From assembly GCA_964459305.1 (NCBI GenBank), contig CAYWNA010000014.1, positions 1 through 64,000 on the forward strand: a stretch of DNA of 64,000 nucleotides, given 5' to 3'. Of this stretch, positions 8,099 to 17,437 are shown piece by piece. The position numbers and the translations under genes were made by a program. Source of the stretch: CAYWNA01 sp964459305 (GTDB lineage: Bacteria > Planctomycetota > Planctomycetia > Pirellulales > Pirellulaceae). The notes beneath the pieces are model-generated. The model was given only the letters and a program-made list of their open reading frames with translations. It ran no database searches and was not told the origin of the DNA. The stretch's first letter is position 1. Each line of letters starts with the position of its first letter.

Positions 8099-10078
8099 TC
8101 AATCGGCTAATGAGGGTGTCACTGTAGTCGGGTTTCGCCACACCAGGCAAAACGGGCGTTCGGTCCGTTGGTAGTCCATTAGATTGCGGGGTGCGCCGGC
8201 GGAGTAGGCTCGCTGGATGCCGTCTCGATGTACGAATTCGTACAGCCGTACGGTCGCAGGAGGCGGTGGGTCCGTGTCGGCGGGCAAGGCATAGAACAGT
8301 GGCTCGCTCCCGGCAGGTTGTGTCTCAGCGCCCATTTGCAGAACGGTGCCTCCCCCTTCGGCCCGCCGCTCGAAGACGGCAACCGCGCCCGGCCTCTCGC
8401 GATCCAACGCGAAGAACTCGACCGGGCGTTCTGATCCACTCCGGTCCAGCCGGCTCGCGGTCCCCAGACGGCTTGGTACATCGCCGTCGGACAACTGGTA
8501 GACGGGCACGGGCAGGACGAGCCGAGGATCGGAGAGGTCCAGTTTGTACATGATTTGGTTGTAGTCGTAACGCGGTGTCCGGTCGGGGTTGCCGGAGAAG
8601 GTGTGAGTGTAGGTACCCTCAAAGAAAACAACACGACCGCCCTGCTTGGCGAACATCGGATGCTGCTTGGGATTGTAGAAGCTGTACTTGTCGTGGGTGA
8701 CGATCTTTCTCGCATAGATCCACGGGCCGACGGGCGTATCCCCTTCGGCGTACCAGATCTCTCCGAGCAACGACGTTCCGAACGACTCGCTTGTGATCAT
8801 CACCCAACGTTTGCGATACTCGTTCCAATAGATCGACCGATGGTGAATGATCACCGACTTGCCGGTTTCGACGTCCGTCAGGTGGAACCATCCCTCCTCG
8901 GGCTTCATGCGGCCGTCGGCGACAAGTTTCTTCTGCAGCTTCGCCGTCAACGGCGCCGTATCGGTCTTCCACGCGTAACGAAGCTGGCCATCGGTAGCGC
9001 GATCCAATTCGATCGAATCCGCCCGACTGCCCTGCTTGAAGCACGAGTACGTTTCGTACTTGGAGAGGTCCAAGTAATCCTCGGCCGTAGCGGGAACTCG
9101 CCGCAGCAAGGGGAAATAGACGTATTCGGTGCCGTTGGACTTGTGCTTGAAGGGGTGTCCGCCGGGCAACAGAGGCGCGTCGAGATCGATCTTCAATCGC
9201 TGTTCGAACTGTTTCTTGTCGTCGTTGAACTCGGCCAATCCTGTTTCGTACACCCTCATCGGCTTCGCGACCTTTACGTACCTCGCAAACAGTCGTTCTT
9301 TTCCGGAGGCGTCTGTCAGTACGGTTAGCCCGTCGAGCCAGGTCGGTCCGTGGCCCGGCATGTTGGCCGTTTCTTTGGCAAATCCTCCCTTCTTTTCATC
9401 CGGGAAGTACTCCAAGTCGACGCCCACATCGGGATCCAAACCGCCGTCCTTCGGCAACAGCGAAGTGGCCCCGGGACAATGAAAATTTCCCAACGGATAC
9501 CTCGGCCAATTCGTGTCGCCCCAGAACCAATGGATCTTGCCGCGGTAGACGACGTTCAACACGCTGTCCTGACCGAGCACCAAACCGTTCAGCAGCGGGT
9601 GTTGAATCGGAACGGGTTGACCCACCAATACGCTGTCGCGATAGATGCCGCCTCCGGTCACCCGGTAGAGCCGCTCGGCGACATTGATGCGTTTGATCTT
9701 CAGCCGGATACTGCCTCCTTCGGTCACCTTGAACCGCGTGCCGGCAAACCCGAATCCATCCTTGGCAAACTCGTACCCATGGCTCTTGACGCTGAAGTAC
9801 AAAACCTGGTCCATCAGCCCCGGCTCGTGAAATGCAGCCACGCCGTTGCTGTCGGTAAAGTAGCGGATGGCATTGACCGTCTTGAGCTCGACCAGTGGCA
9901 CGCCCCGGCCGGTCTTTTCGTCGACAATCGTGATCGTGAAGTACTTGCCGGGCTCGGCTGCCGACGTCGACCGGGGAGCCAGCAAGCACGCTAACACGAC
10001 GAACATAGCCAGGGACGCCGGGATGATTGGCGTTCGCGAGCCCAGTAAGTCTATTTTCAATGGGAGCAATTGTCTCAT
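8099..10078 (-). CDS. Large secreted protein, possible beta-propeller carbohydrate-active fold
   Basis: The ATG at 10078 is preferred over the longer frame to 10174 because GAGGAAGGGA lies directly upstream and the protein then starts with a membrane leader ending in SLAMFVVLACLLAPRSTSAA. About 660 residues. Residues 45-140 (FTITIVDEKTGRGVPLVELKT...DSNGVAAFHEPG) look like a carboxypeptidase-regulatory-like beta domain. The rest has repeated aromatic, Asp-rich strand motifs (IHWFWGDTNWPRYPLG, YETYSCFKQGSR, HHRSIYWNEYRKRWVMI, PWIYARKIVTHDKYSFYNPKQHPMF) that recall five-bladed propeller glycosidases, but I cannot place it in a family. It lies upstream of, and close to, the PhoPQ-like hydrolase gene, suggesting a shared transcript and possibly a shared polymer substrate. 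That last point is inference. Confidence 0.7.
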   Translation of the reverse strand: MRQLLPLKIDLLGSRTPIIPASLAMFVVLACLLAPRSTSAAEPGKYFTITIVDEKTGRGVPLVELKTVNAIRYFTDSNGVAAFHEPGLMDQVLYFSVKSHGYEFAKDGFGFAGTRFKVTEGGSIRLKIKRINVAERLYRVTGGGIYRDSVLVGQPVPIQHPLLNGLVLGQDSVLNVVYRGKIHWFWGDTNWPRYPLGNFHCPGATSLLPKDGGLDPDVGVDLEYFPDEKKGGFAKETANMPGHGPTWLDGLTVLTDASGKERLFARYVKVAKPMRVYETGLAEFNDDKKQFEQRLKIDLDAPLLPGGHPFKHKSNGTEYVYFPLLRRVPATAEDYLDLSKYETYSCFKQGSRADSIELDRATDGQLRYAWKTDTAPLTAKLQKKLVADGRMKPEEGWFHLTDVETGKSVIIHHRSIYWNEYRKRWVMITSESFGTSLLGEIWYAEGDTPVGPWIYARKIVTHDKYSFYNPKQHPMFAKQGGRVVFFEGTYTHTFSGNPDRTPRYDYNQIMYKLDLSDPRLVLPVPVYQLSDGDVPSRLGTASRLDRSGSERPVEFFALDRERPGAVAVFERRAEGGGTVLQMGAETQPAGSEPLFYALPADTDPPPPATVRLYEFVHRDGIQRAYSAGAPRNLMDYQRTERPFCLVWRNPTTVTPSLAD

Positions 10079-10205
10079 CGTCCCTTCCTCGCTGTTGGTG
10101 TTTATGGTTGGTCGAGACCCATAGCACAAGTCATGGTAGCTTCCGTTTGGAGTGTTTTCCAGCTTCAGACCCAACGGACATGAAGAAAGGGATTCACACG
10201 CTCTG

Positions 10206-10270
10206 AAAAAAAGTCGCCGTATTCTCCGAACTCGGCGCCTCCCCTCACCGACCTCGGAGAGGACGGCGAC
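10206..10270 (-). terminator. Intrinsic terminator of the 10279-11160 gene
   Basis: On the minus strand an imperfect hairpin (GTCGCCGT...TCTCCGA against TCGGAGA...ACGGCGAC) is followed by seven T. It sits directly after the stop of the upstream minus-strand gene and before the start of the large secreted protein at 10078. Confidence 0.7.
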
Positions 10271-10278
10271 AAACGCGA

Positions 10279-11160
10279 CTAACGCATGACGCGGAGAGAG
10301 TGCACAATCTTGTGGCCCGGTGCGAGCCAGTCCCGCTCCAGTTCTCGCGTCACGTTGAACGAGACCAATAGCAGCCGGTCTTCCAGCGAAGTGGCAGCCA
10401 TGATGTTGCGCACTTCCGTGTCGATGGCAGGCGTGCGCAGGTCAAGCACGAACCAGGTGCGGTCGTTGATGGCGGTCACTTCGCTGCGGTACCACGTCGC
10501 CGACGGATAGGTTCGGCGGAAGACGGTGTCGATGTACGTGTGGAATGCGGCAATTCGGTCCGGCGGCATGCGGTCGTTGGTGTGGTTGATGGCGATGTTG
10601 ACCGAACCGGTATCGTTGCTGTAGACCAGGGTCGGCCGCGGCTCGCTGGGGTATTTCGACCGCAGCATTTCGTCGCTCATGACGTCAAAACCGTGCGGGA
10701 TGAGCAATGCGATCTCGCCGCCGAGTACAGTCTGCGGCTCCAGCCAAATGCCCGACACCGCGGTTGCGGAAGGAATGGCGGGCGTCGGTGCCGCATTGCC
10801 CGAAATCGTTCCGCGGCTGCCCGGGTAGAATTGCTCCTTCTCGGCTCGCTCCATGTGAGTTTTCACCAGATTATTGCCGCACGCGGCGCGCCGCGTCTGT
10901 TCCCTTGAGCGGAGGAGCCAGAAGGGGAGAATGGCAGACAGCAGCATGCCCGCGATAAAGCCGGCGGTAGCATTTCTGGTCAGAGCCGGTGCTCGCGCAT
11001 GTGCGCAACTCCACGCGGTCACAACAGCGACGACAACAGCGAAGCCCGTCAAGAGGCTGGCAACGCGTCTAAGGCCAAATAAGTACGCCGCAGCAGCCCC
11101 CACGCAGCAGGCCGTCACCAGGAATACCGCCGTTTGGAGATTAAACTGGGACCGTTCCAT
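10279..11160 (-). CDS. Membrane protein of unknown function
   Basis: Unrecognised. I chose the ATG at 11160 because it gives MERSQFNLQTAVFLVTACCVG, the short cytoplasmic tail plus membrane helix that many planctomycete proteins begin with. Upstream in-frame starts at 11193 and 11286 are possible, and none has a clear ribosome site. Three hydrophobic segments lie within the first 95 residues (AVFLVTACCVGAAAAYLFG, SLLTGFAVVVAVVTAWSCA, GFIAGMLLSAILPFWLL). The soluble C-terminal part of about 190 residues follows a Pro/Ala-rich linker and includes IALLIPHGFDVM, NIAINHTNDRMPPDRIAAFHTYID and TWFVLDLRTPAIDTEVRNIMAATS. That pattern suggests a small alpha/beta domain of the type found in lipoprotein-like stress proteins, but no family is assigned. 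A strong terminator follows. Confidence 0.65.
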   Translation of the reverse strand: MERSQFNLQTAVFLVTACCVGAAAAYLFGLRRVASLLTGFAVVVAVVTAWSCAHARAPALTRNATAGFIAGMLLSAILPFWLLRSREQTRRAACGNNLVKTHMERAEKEQFYPGSRGTISGNAAPTPAIPSATAVSGIWLEPQTVLGGEIALLIPHGFDVMSDEMLRSKYPSEPRPTLVYSNDTGSVNIAINHTNDRMPPDRIAAFHTYIDTVFRRTYPSATWYRSEVTAINDRTWFVLDLRTPAIDTEVRNIMAATSLEDRLLLVSFNVTRELERDWLAPGHKIVHSLRVMR

Positions 11161-11505
11161 ATCGACAACTGCGCCGCTGGCAATGAACTCCATTGCCGAA
11201 GGTTGCGACGCTACCTCTGGTACGCGATCTTGAAACTTGCCTTGTACATACCGAATACCGTGACGGCTAGCATACCGTCGCTGCATGAGACGTTCTGGTG
11301 AAGAAACGATTCTGGAAACAAGGCAGCATCCAGCCGCCACAGCAATCAACTTAGCTGCCGCTTGGGCCGTTGGAAAGCGGGAAGTGGATCATTCGCAAAC
11401 GCAATCGCGGTGGCTACTTGCAGTTCGGCAGAATCCGTTTACCTTACAGGCTACTAGAAGCGTTGGAGTAAGAAACTCGAAATCCTGATCCATGGAGATA
11501 CCACT

Positions 11506-13083
11506 GTGACAAAAGACCTTTCGCACGGCATCGCGCTGACCTTTGTGTTGACGTCTGTCTTGGCCGCGATCGCAGCCGATCCAGAGCCGGACCAAACACT
11601 CACGTTTTACACCCGCAGCCGCGTCGAGGACGCGGATTCCAGCGGCCAGTTCGGGATCGTGTACAAAACCGTCCAATGGGAAGCCAAGAAGACGGCCATC
11701 GTGGTCTGTGATATGTGGGCCCGACACTGGTGCGACGGGGCGTGCAAACGCGGCGCCGAGATGGCCCCGCGGATGAATGAGTTTGTCGAAGAGGCTCGCC
11801 AAAGAGGTGTGCTCATTGTCCACGCGCCCAGCGGCGGTATGGAGCATTACGCCGACCATCCGGCCAGGAAACGTGCGCAGGACGCTCCCCAGGCGGAAAA
11901 CCTGCCCGATGGAATTGCAGGAGGTTGCTCCCAGATTGAATCGGAGAAGCGAGGCGAGTGGCCGCTGGATCAAACGGACGGCGGCTGTGATGACGAGCCG
12001 CGCTGCCCGAATCGAACCATGGATCGGCACCAAGCCAGTGCGATTGAGATCTGCGATGAAGACGCGATTACCGACTCGGGTGTCGAGTGCTGGAATTTGT
12101 ACGAACAGCGAGGCATCGAAAACATCATTTTGGTCGGCGTACATACGAACATGTGCGTGATCGGCCGTCCCTTCGGCTTGCGGAATATGGTGCGATTCGG
12201 CAAGCGGGTACTCCTGGTTCGCGACCTAACCGACACGATGTACAACCCCCGGCGACGGCCGTTTGTTTCACACGTGCGTGGCACGGAGCTGATCGTCGAG
12301 CACATCGAGAAGTTTGTCTGTCCCACCGTTACGTCAATGGACTTGCTCGGCGGACCGGCTGTGCGTTTCGCCGAGGACGATCGCCCGCACATCGCCTTTC
12401 TTGTCAGCGACGATCACTACGACGCCGATAAGACGCTGCCCGTCTTTGCGCAGATGCTCCGCGAGCGGTTTGGCTGCCATTGCACGATCATGCACGGTCA
12501 GGGTACCTCCGACATCCCGGCAACCGGCGAGCTCGAGTCCGCCGACTGCCTGGTGCTCTACATCCGCCGACTGGCACTTCCCAAAGAACAGCTCGATCGC
12601 GTCCGCAAGTACCTCGACTCGGGCAAACCGCTCGTCGGTCTGCGGACGGCCAGCCATGCCTTTGACGTTCGTGGCAAAGCCAAAGAAGGCCAGGCCGAGT
12701 GGCCCGAGTTTGATGCTCAGGTGCTGGGCGGCAACTACCACGGCCACGGTTCCAACGATCGGGGGACCGACGTTGCAATCGTGGCCGAGCAGGCCGGTCA
12801 TCCCTTGCTCAGCGGTGTCGAACCAGCCAAGTGGCACAGCACGGGCTCGCTTTACTACACCGCGCCCGTCGCCTCTGGCACGACCGTCCTGATGACCGGC
12901 GCGCTCGATGACCGCACGGAACCGCTCACCTGGATACGGACGCACCAAGACAGCCGCATCATCTACTCCGGCCTGGGCCATCCTGACGATTTCCAGGAGC
13001 CTCCGTTCCGCAAGCTCCTGATCAACATGATCTTCTGGGCCATGGACCGCCCCGTACCCGAGGACGACAACTCAGGCAAGTGA
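11506..13083 (+). CDS. Isochorismatase-like hydrolase fused to ThuA-like domain, exported
   Basis: The start is GTG at 11506 with GGAGA 6-10 bases upstream; the nearby ATG at 11492 meets a stop at once. A signal peptide (FVLTSVLAAIAA) leads into a cysteine-hydrolase/isochorismatase domain at about 50-275. It has TAIVVCDMW carrying the catalytic Asp and NIILVGVHTNMCVIGRPFG carrying the predicted nucleophilic Cys. A second domain at about 290-515 resembles ThuA/glutamine-amidotransferase-like sugar-utilisation proteins (HIAFLVSDDHYDADKTLP, LVLYIRRLALPKEQLDRVRKYL, KPLVGLRTASHAF, RIIYSGLGHPDDFQ). Length of 525 fits two domains. Substrates are unknown: the first domain may cleave an amide or enol ether, and ThuA relatives act in disaccharide or sugar-derivative use. 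It is monocistronic, and a long palindrome follows. Confidence 0.8.
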   Translation: MTKDLSHGIALTFVLTSVLAAIAADPEPDQTLTFYTRSRVEDADSSGQFGIVYKTVQWEAKKTAIVVCDMWARHWCDGACKRGAEMAPRMNEFVEEARQRGVLIVHAPSGGMEHYADHPARKRAQDAPQAENLPDGIAGGCSQIESEKRGEWPLDQTDGGCDDEPRCPNRTMDRHQASAIEICDEDAITDSGVECWNLYEQRGIENIILVGVHTNMCVIGRPFGLRNMVRFGKRVLLVRDLTDTMYNPRRRPFVSHVRGTELIVEHIEKFVCPTVTSMDLLGGPAVRFAEDDRPHIAFLVSDDHYDADKTLPVFAQMLRERFGCHCTIMHGQGTSDIPATGELESADCLVLYIRRLALPKEQLDRVRKYLDSGKPLVGLRTASHAFDVRGKAKEGQAEWPEFDAQVLGGNYHGHGSNDRGTDVAIVAEQAGHPLLSGVEPAKWHSTGSLYYTAPVASGTTVLMTGALDDRTEPLTWIRTHQDSRIIYSGLGHPDDFQEPPFRKLLINMIFWAMDRPVPEDDNSGK

Positions 13084-13097
13084 GCCTGCGCATAAAT

Positions 13098-13194
13098 GGG
13101 GTCGGGTGTTCAGAAGTTCATTTTTTGCGGGGAAAACGCATGGCTGCCGCAAGAACCCTGGCCGCGAAAAATGAATTCCTGAACACCCGACCCC
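13098..13194. repeat. Long palindrome between fusion hydrolase and amidohydrolase (family B)
   Basis: Arms 13098-13130 and 13162-13194 are 33 bases each and match at 30 positions when one is inverted (GGGGTCGGGTGTTCAG at the outer end). The 31-base centre is unrelated. There is no target-site duplication at the ends. It lies 15 bases after the stop of the isochorismatase-ThuA gene. Confidence 0.85.
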
Positions 13195-13254
13195 TAACCT
13201 CGCGAGGTCGCCATGCCAATTCATGCGTAGGCTCAAGTGAGAGCTGGAGGTTTG

Positions 13255-14217
13255 ATGGATGAACGATTCGTTGCCGACGCCCATGCCCACGTGTTCTGTT
13301 GGGGTGAGAATCCGCGTGACGGATTCCTCACCGAGCGCACACGCAAGGCATGGCTGACACGGTTGGTCGTCTGGTGGAGCGGCATACGTAACGAAACCGG
13401 AGCGACGTTCAGCGAAAAGATCCGCAGCCGGCTTTTGCGGCAGATAGCCGCGTCCGAGTTGGACTACGTCGTCGTCCTGGCACAGGATGCCGTCTACCGT
13501 CACGACGGTTCACGGGACGAGATGGGGACCGATTTCTACGTATCGAATCGATACGTCCTAGAATTGGCCGATCGTTCGCCCAAAATCCTGGCTGGCTGTT
13601 CGATCAACCCAATCCGCAAGGACGCCTTGGCCGAGCTTGAAAGTTGCTACGAAGCAGGTTGCCGGTTGATCAAGATTCACACCGCCATCCAGGGCGTCGA
13701 CCCGGCGGGAGTCGAGTACGATCCGTTCTACCGCCGAGCCCGCGAGTTGGGCGTCGTGTTGATGTTTCACACTGGCTACGAGCACTCCTGCAGAGTCCGC
13801 TCTCAGGAGTTTGCCGACCCCTGCCGTCTGGCGCGGGTCCTCGATCACGGCGGTCCGGTCATCGCGGCCCACTCGGGCACCTGCGCCTTCTTCGACCGGG
13901 AGGACTACTATCCGAATTTCATCCGGACGATGCAGCAGTACGACAACCTGTACGGCGACACGGCTGTCTTGGCCAGTACGATCCGTTGGAGATCGCTGAA
14001 ACGGCTGAGCTGCGAATCACCGGAAATCACCTCTCGCATCATCCATGGCAGCGACTATCCCTTTCCGCCGGCGCGGCTGCCGTACTTGCTGCGTACGGGG
14101 CTATTTCCTCCACAACGTCGCAATCCACTGGACATGGATTTCCGAATCAAGGAGTCCTTCGGCTTTGGGCCACGATACTCAAGCCGGATCCTGGAACTGA
14201 TGGGGATAGTCGAGTAG
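13255..14217 (+). CDS. Amidohydrolase-type TIM-barrel metal hydrolase
   Basis: The ATG at 13255 is chosen because GGAGG ends 4 bases before it; a GTG at 13237 would add six residues with no better site. About 320 residues. The N-terminal strand carries the metal-binding VADAHAHVF (His-x-His). Later come CRLIKIHTAIQGVD (the Lys and His strand), VLMFHTGYEHSC, PVIAAHSGTCAFF and IIHGSDYPFPPARLPYLL, whose Asp fits the last metal ligand. This is the layout of the amidohydrolase_2 branch of the superfamily, whose members include decarboxylases and lactonases. No signal peptide is seen, so it is likely cytoplasmic. The stop codon overlaps a long palindrome at 14216. The substrate is unknown. Confidence 0.8.
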   Translation: MDERFVADAHAHVFCWGENPRDGFLTERTRKAWLTRLVVWWSGIRNETGATFSEKIRSRLLRQIAASELDYVVVLAQDAVYRHDGSRDEMGTDFYVSNRYVLELADRSPKILAGCSINPIRKDALAELESCYEAGCRLIKIHTAIQGVDPAGVEYDPFYRRARELGVVLMFHTGYEHSCRVRSQEFADPCRLARVLDHGGPVIAAHSGTCAFFDREDYYPNFIRTMQQYDNLYGDTAVLASTIRWRSLKRLSCESPEITSRIIHGSDYPFPPARLPYLLRTGLFPPQRRNPLDMDFRIKESFGFGPRYSSRILELMGIVE

Positions 14218-14343
14218 GGTGGGCCAAGTCTTCGCGGCCCACCGGAATGGGCTCTCCATTCTGGTACGCTCTGTCGTCGGCCCGATGCGCGCGTGATTGC
14301 GTGGCGGGCGGTTTGCGGTGGGCCGCGAAGACTTGGCCACCCT
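14216..14343. repeat. Long palindrome overlapping the amidohydrolase stop codon (family C)
   Basis: Left arm 14216-14243 and right arm 14317-14343 are inverted copies that differ by one inserted G (AGGGTGG.CCAAGTCTTCGCGG...). The left arm begins inside the TAG stop of the amidohydrolase. The right arm ends just before the 3' end of the minus-strand acyltransferase gene, so the element fills the gap between two convergent genes. Confidence 0.85.
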
Positions 14344-14356
14344 ACAACAACTCACT

Positions 14357-17300
14357 CTAACTTCGATGCGAGCGGACTCGCCGGATGAGAGTTGTGCCCA
14401 TGGCCACGACGGCGCAGAGCACGGTCATGGACAGCAGTATCCAGCCGAGTGGACCGATGCTCTTGAGAGCATATACGTCCGAGCCCTGTAGAAACGTGCT
14501 GGCCGGGCGGTCGACCGTGTCGCGGAATGCCTGGACGTCCGTGAGGAATCGCGAAGTTCCGGTTTGTTCGTCGCCGTCGATAAAGGCGACAAATTCGAAC
14601 TGGGCGGCGTCGGTTCCGTACTCCCGGTCAAACTTCCGGGCCAGGTTGATGGCGGGCATCGTTTGCCGTCCCATAATCTCCTCTAGCGGAAAGCTGATGG
14701 GGCCTGAGTTTCCCCCGTAGGTGCGAAACACGACTTCGGTGCAGACGAGCATGTTGGTCGTTTCAAAGTCGAACTCAAAGTCGTAGGGTCGGCCGGCGAA
14801 GCTGAATGCCCGCCCGATAGCCTCGTTTTTCTCTTCTTCGCTGACTCTCGGCCGCAGCACGGCGGCTGAATCGGCACCGCCGATCGAATGTTCGAGCGAC
14901 GAGAAGATCACGCCCTCGCTGACCGCCTCGATGATCACGTGCTGATGGCCTTCGTGATCTTTCGCGGCGAATTCGTCCCAATGGTTGCGTACGTACTCGT
15001 TTTGGTCCAGACCGCGCTCGCGAAGATCGTCGGCTGTGCCAACGTACACCGCACCGTGTGGCCAGTAGCCGGGCAAGAAGGCGTTTGAAAGATACCAGTT
15101 CCGCCGCTCCAGCAGAATGTCACCGGGCTGGAGCACGGCGGCCAGCTTGGCAAGCTGATCTTCAGGGATCAGAGAGTCTCCCATGCGAGGTTCTCGGATC
15201 TTGAAGTCTCCGATCCAGGTCGAGACGGAGGATTGTGTTTCGTACTGAACTTGGCGAAACAGTCTGCCCAGGTCCGCAACAGCGACTCGGATGATTTTTT
15301 CGGAGGCCGAGTCGTCAATCTCGTGGATCGTTCTCTCCGCATCGGAAATCGCCATGTGGAACCGGTCGTACGGCGGCGGCTCGGATAGCCCGTGAACTGC
15401 GAAGAGATCTTGCACGTGATCCTGGTGGTAGTACCGGCGGGCAAATTCAAACATTCGGATGTTCTGGGGGCTCGCTAGATTATGCCGAATCGTATCGTAG
15501 AACCCTGGCGGTACTCCCCAATTCGGCTCCGATTCATTCAGCTTGGCAACCGCATCGGAGCTCTGGTCAAACAGATGAACGAATTTCAGCGACGCCTGAT
15601 AAAGCGCCGACGCCGCTGTGAATTCCATGAGAAACGCACGCAGGCGAAGTTCATCTCTTTCAATGTCAGCACACCGTTGGTACCTCCAAACGATGCGCAA
15701 CAGACCTTGGCGATACGTGATGAATCGCCGCAGCAGTTCGCGCACGTCGTCGTTATCCGCTTGATTGGCAAACGAACGGCGTCCGTCCGAAAACTCGCGG
15801 TAAATCTCTATAGCCTCGGTTTCAAGTTCTTCGAGGCCGTCGATCAGATGCACGATGGCCTTTTCGTCGGCACTCAAGAAGGACTTGATGCGGCGTTCGG
15901 AGACACTTTTCAAGTCGAGGCCGTTGCCGCTTAACGGTTCATCGAGAAATCTGTATTTGGCGACCCAAGCAACCGCTGCGATGAGCAACAGGAGCAGGGT
16001 TCCCACCGCCATGCGTGCCCGCCAACGTTTCTTGAACGGCCGCGTTTCCGTTTCGGGCCGCGGGGAGAGTCTCGCGTACTCGTCGGCTAACTCCTCGAGT
16101 TGTTCGCGAAGTTCGGACTCCTGCTGACGCAGACGTTTCAACGTGCCACGATGCACGGTAACACGCAACTGGTGCCATAGCAGTTGGGCCGTCTGGCCGG
16201 CCTTACGCCAGTAATAGACGGCGATTACACCGCAAAACGGTGCGGCGATCGTCCATGTCCACGCAAACCAGGCGGCGAAATATCCAAGCGCCCACCACGT
16301 GACCGCGGCGTACCAGACCAGGTAGAGCGGCACGCCGACGAGCATCCGGTTGGTCGAGACTCTTTTCCGGCCCGGCTGCCCCAATCGCGCGGCCAGCGCG
16401 CGAACGAGAACGAAGGGAGCTAGGTGATGCAACGTACCCACCAGCGCCGGGATGAATAAGAAAATCAGACAGAAAAAACTCCACAGCAGCTTCGCGCAGA
16501 CCTTGAGGCCGTGCAGACGCAACACAGGTGAATCGATGCGAAGGCCCGCCGATCGAACCTGATTTCGATACGCCTTGATTTCCCCGGCGACCGATTCGGC
16601 GCGCTCTCGATCGTTCGCCAGGAAATAGTTCATGGCATCCGCGATGCGTTTTCTTCGCTTGAGCGGGGGCAGCGGATCTTTCGCCGGCGCTATCGGTGCC
16701 TCGGCAAGGATCTGGAGATCGTCGAGCCACGGCTCCCACTCAGGTTCGTCCAGATGCACAACGACGTCTTTCAGGCGAGATTCGAGCTGCTGCGTGAGCG
16801 CCCGCCTGGCTTTGCGGTCGTCGCCCTCGTGTTGATCGAGGCACTCGCGGACATCAATCGACTCTCCGACTTGGATCCAGACGGAAGAGTGGAACCGGTC
16901 CTTGCATTCGTAGTTGATCCCGATCGGCACGACCTTCACTCCGGCGGCCCCCTTTTCCGCCGCTTGGATGGCCATGCGGGCCGCGCCGGAACGTACCATT
17001 TCCAGATGTGCTTGATCGGTTGACATACCTTCCGGGAAGAGCCCCATTGCGCGGCCTTCGACCAACACGTCGGCCCCGGCTTCCAGGCTTTCGATGTTTC
17101 GGCGGACTTCGCGAGCATCGTCGCTGCCGCGAAACGCCGGGATCATTCCCAGGGCACTCATGGGCGGACCAAGCACCGGGTGGTCGAACAAGGGCGCTTT
17201 GGCCATAAACCGGACGGGCCGACGGGCGGCGACGCCGATCAGAACGGCATCGAGCAACGAATTCGCGTGATTCGCACACAGCAGCACCGGACCCGACTGG

Positions 17301-17413
17301 GGAATGCGATCTGCACCGGTGATCTTGACCCTGGGGTAATATCGACTCACCAACCAACGAATCAGGCTCCGCGTCAATCCGCGCGGTTCGAACGTTGCCT
17401 CGTTCGACATCAT
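14357..17413 (-). CDS. PlsC-type acyltransferase fused to a membrane region and a YiiX-like permuted papain domain
   Basis: This is a 1018-residue multidomain protein. Residues 1-250 are an acyltransferase: CANHANSLLDAVLIG (catalytic His49, with Asp55 spaced as in the HX5D variant seen in some glycerol-phosphate acyltransferases), SALGMIPAFRG, and FPEGMSTDQ. Residues about 300-420 hold several membrane helices (LLWSFFCLIFLFIPALVGTL, LVWYAAVTWWALGYFAAWFAW). A coiled-coil stretch and another helix follow near 475-495. The last 250 residues match YiiX/YebB permuted papain-like proteins: LQPGDILLERRNWYLSNAFL, YWPHGAVYVG carrying the His, and NMLVCTEVVFRTYGG carrying the Cys. Each half is familiar, the fusion is not. 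It may remodel phospholipids by joining acylation with cleavage of an acyl or amide bond; that is inference. A GGAG lies upstream of the double ATG. Confidence 0.8.
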   Translation of the reverse strand: MMSNEATFEPRGLTRSLIRWLVSRYYPRVKITGADRIPQSGPVLLCANHANSLLDAVLIGVAARRPVRFMAKAPLFDHPVLGPPMSALGMIPAFRGSDDAREVRRNIESLEAGADVLVEGRAMGLFPEGMSTDQAHLEMVRSGAARMAIQAAEKGAAGVKVVPIGINYECKDRFHSSVWIQVGESIDVRECLDQHEGDDRKARRALTQQLESRLKDVVVHLDEPEWEPWLDDLQILAEAPIAPAKDPLPPLKRRKRIADAMNYFLANDRERAESVAGEIKAYRNQVRSAGLRIDSPVLRLHGLKVCAKLLWSFFCLIFLFIPALVGTLHHLAPFVLVRALAARLGQPGRKRVSTNRMLVGVPLYLVWYAAVTWWALGYFAAWFAWTWTIAAPFCGVIAVYYWRKAGQTAQLLWHQLRVTVHRGTLKRLRQQESELREQLEELADEYARLSPRPETETRPFKKRWRARMAVGTLLLLLIAAVAWVAKYRFLDEPLSGNGLDLKSVSERRIKSFLSADEKAIVHLIDGLEELETEAIEIYREFSDGRRSFANQADNDDVRELLRRFITYRQGLLRIVWRYQRCADIERDELRLRAFLMEFTAASALYQASLKFVHLFDQSSDAVAKLNESEPNWGVPPGFYDTIRHNLASPQNIRMFEFARRYYHQDHVQDLFAVHGLSEPPPYDRFHMAISDAERTIHEIDDSASEKIIRVAVADLGRLFRQVQYETQSSVSTWIGDFKIREPRMGDSLIPEDQLAKLAAVLQPGDILLERRNWYLSNAFLPGYWPHGAVYVGTADDLRERGLDQNEYVRNHWDEFAAKDHEGHQHVIIEAVSEGVIFSSLEHSIGGADSAAVLRPRVSEEEKNEAIGRAFSFAGRPYDFEFDFETTNMLVCTEVVFRTYGGNSGPISFPLEEIMGRQTMPAINLARKFDREYGTDAAQFEFVAFIDGDEQTGTSRFLTDVQAFRDTVDRPASTFLQGSDVYALKSIGPLGWILLSMTVLCAVVAMGTTLIRRVRSHRS

Positions 17414-17437
17414 CGAATCTCCGTCACATCGCGATTA

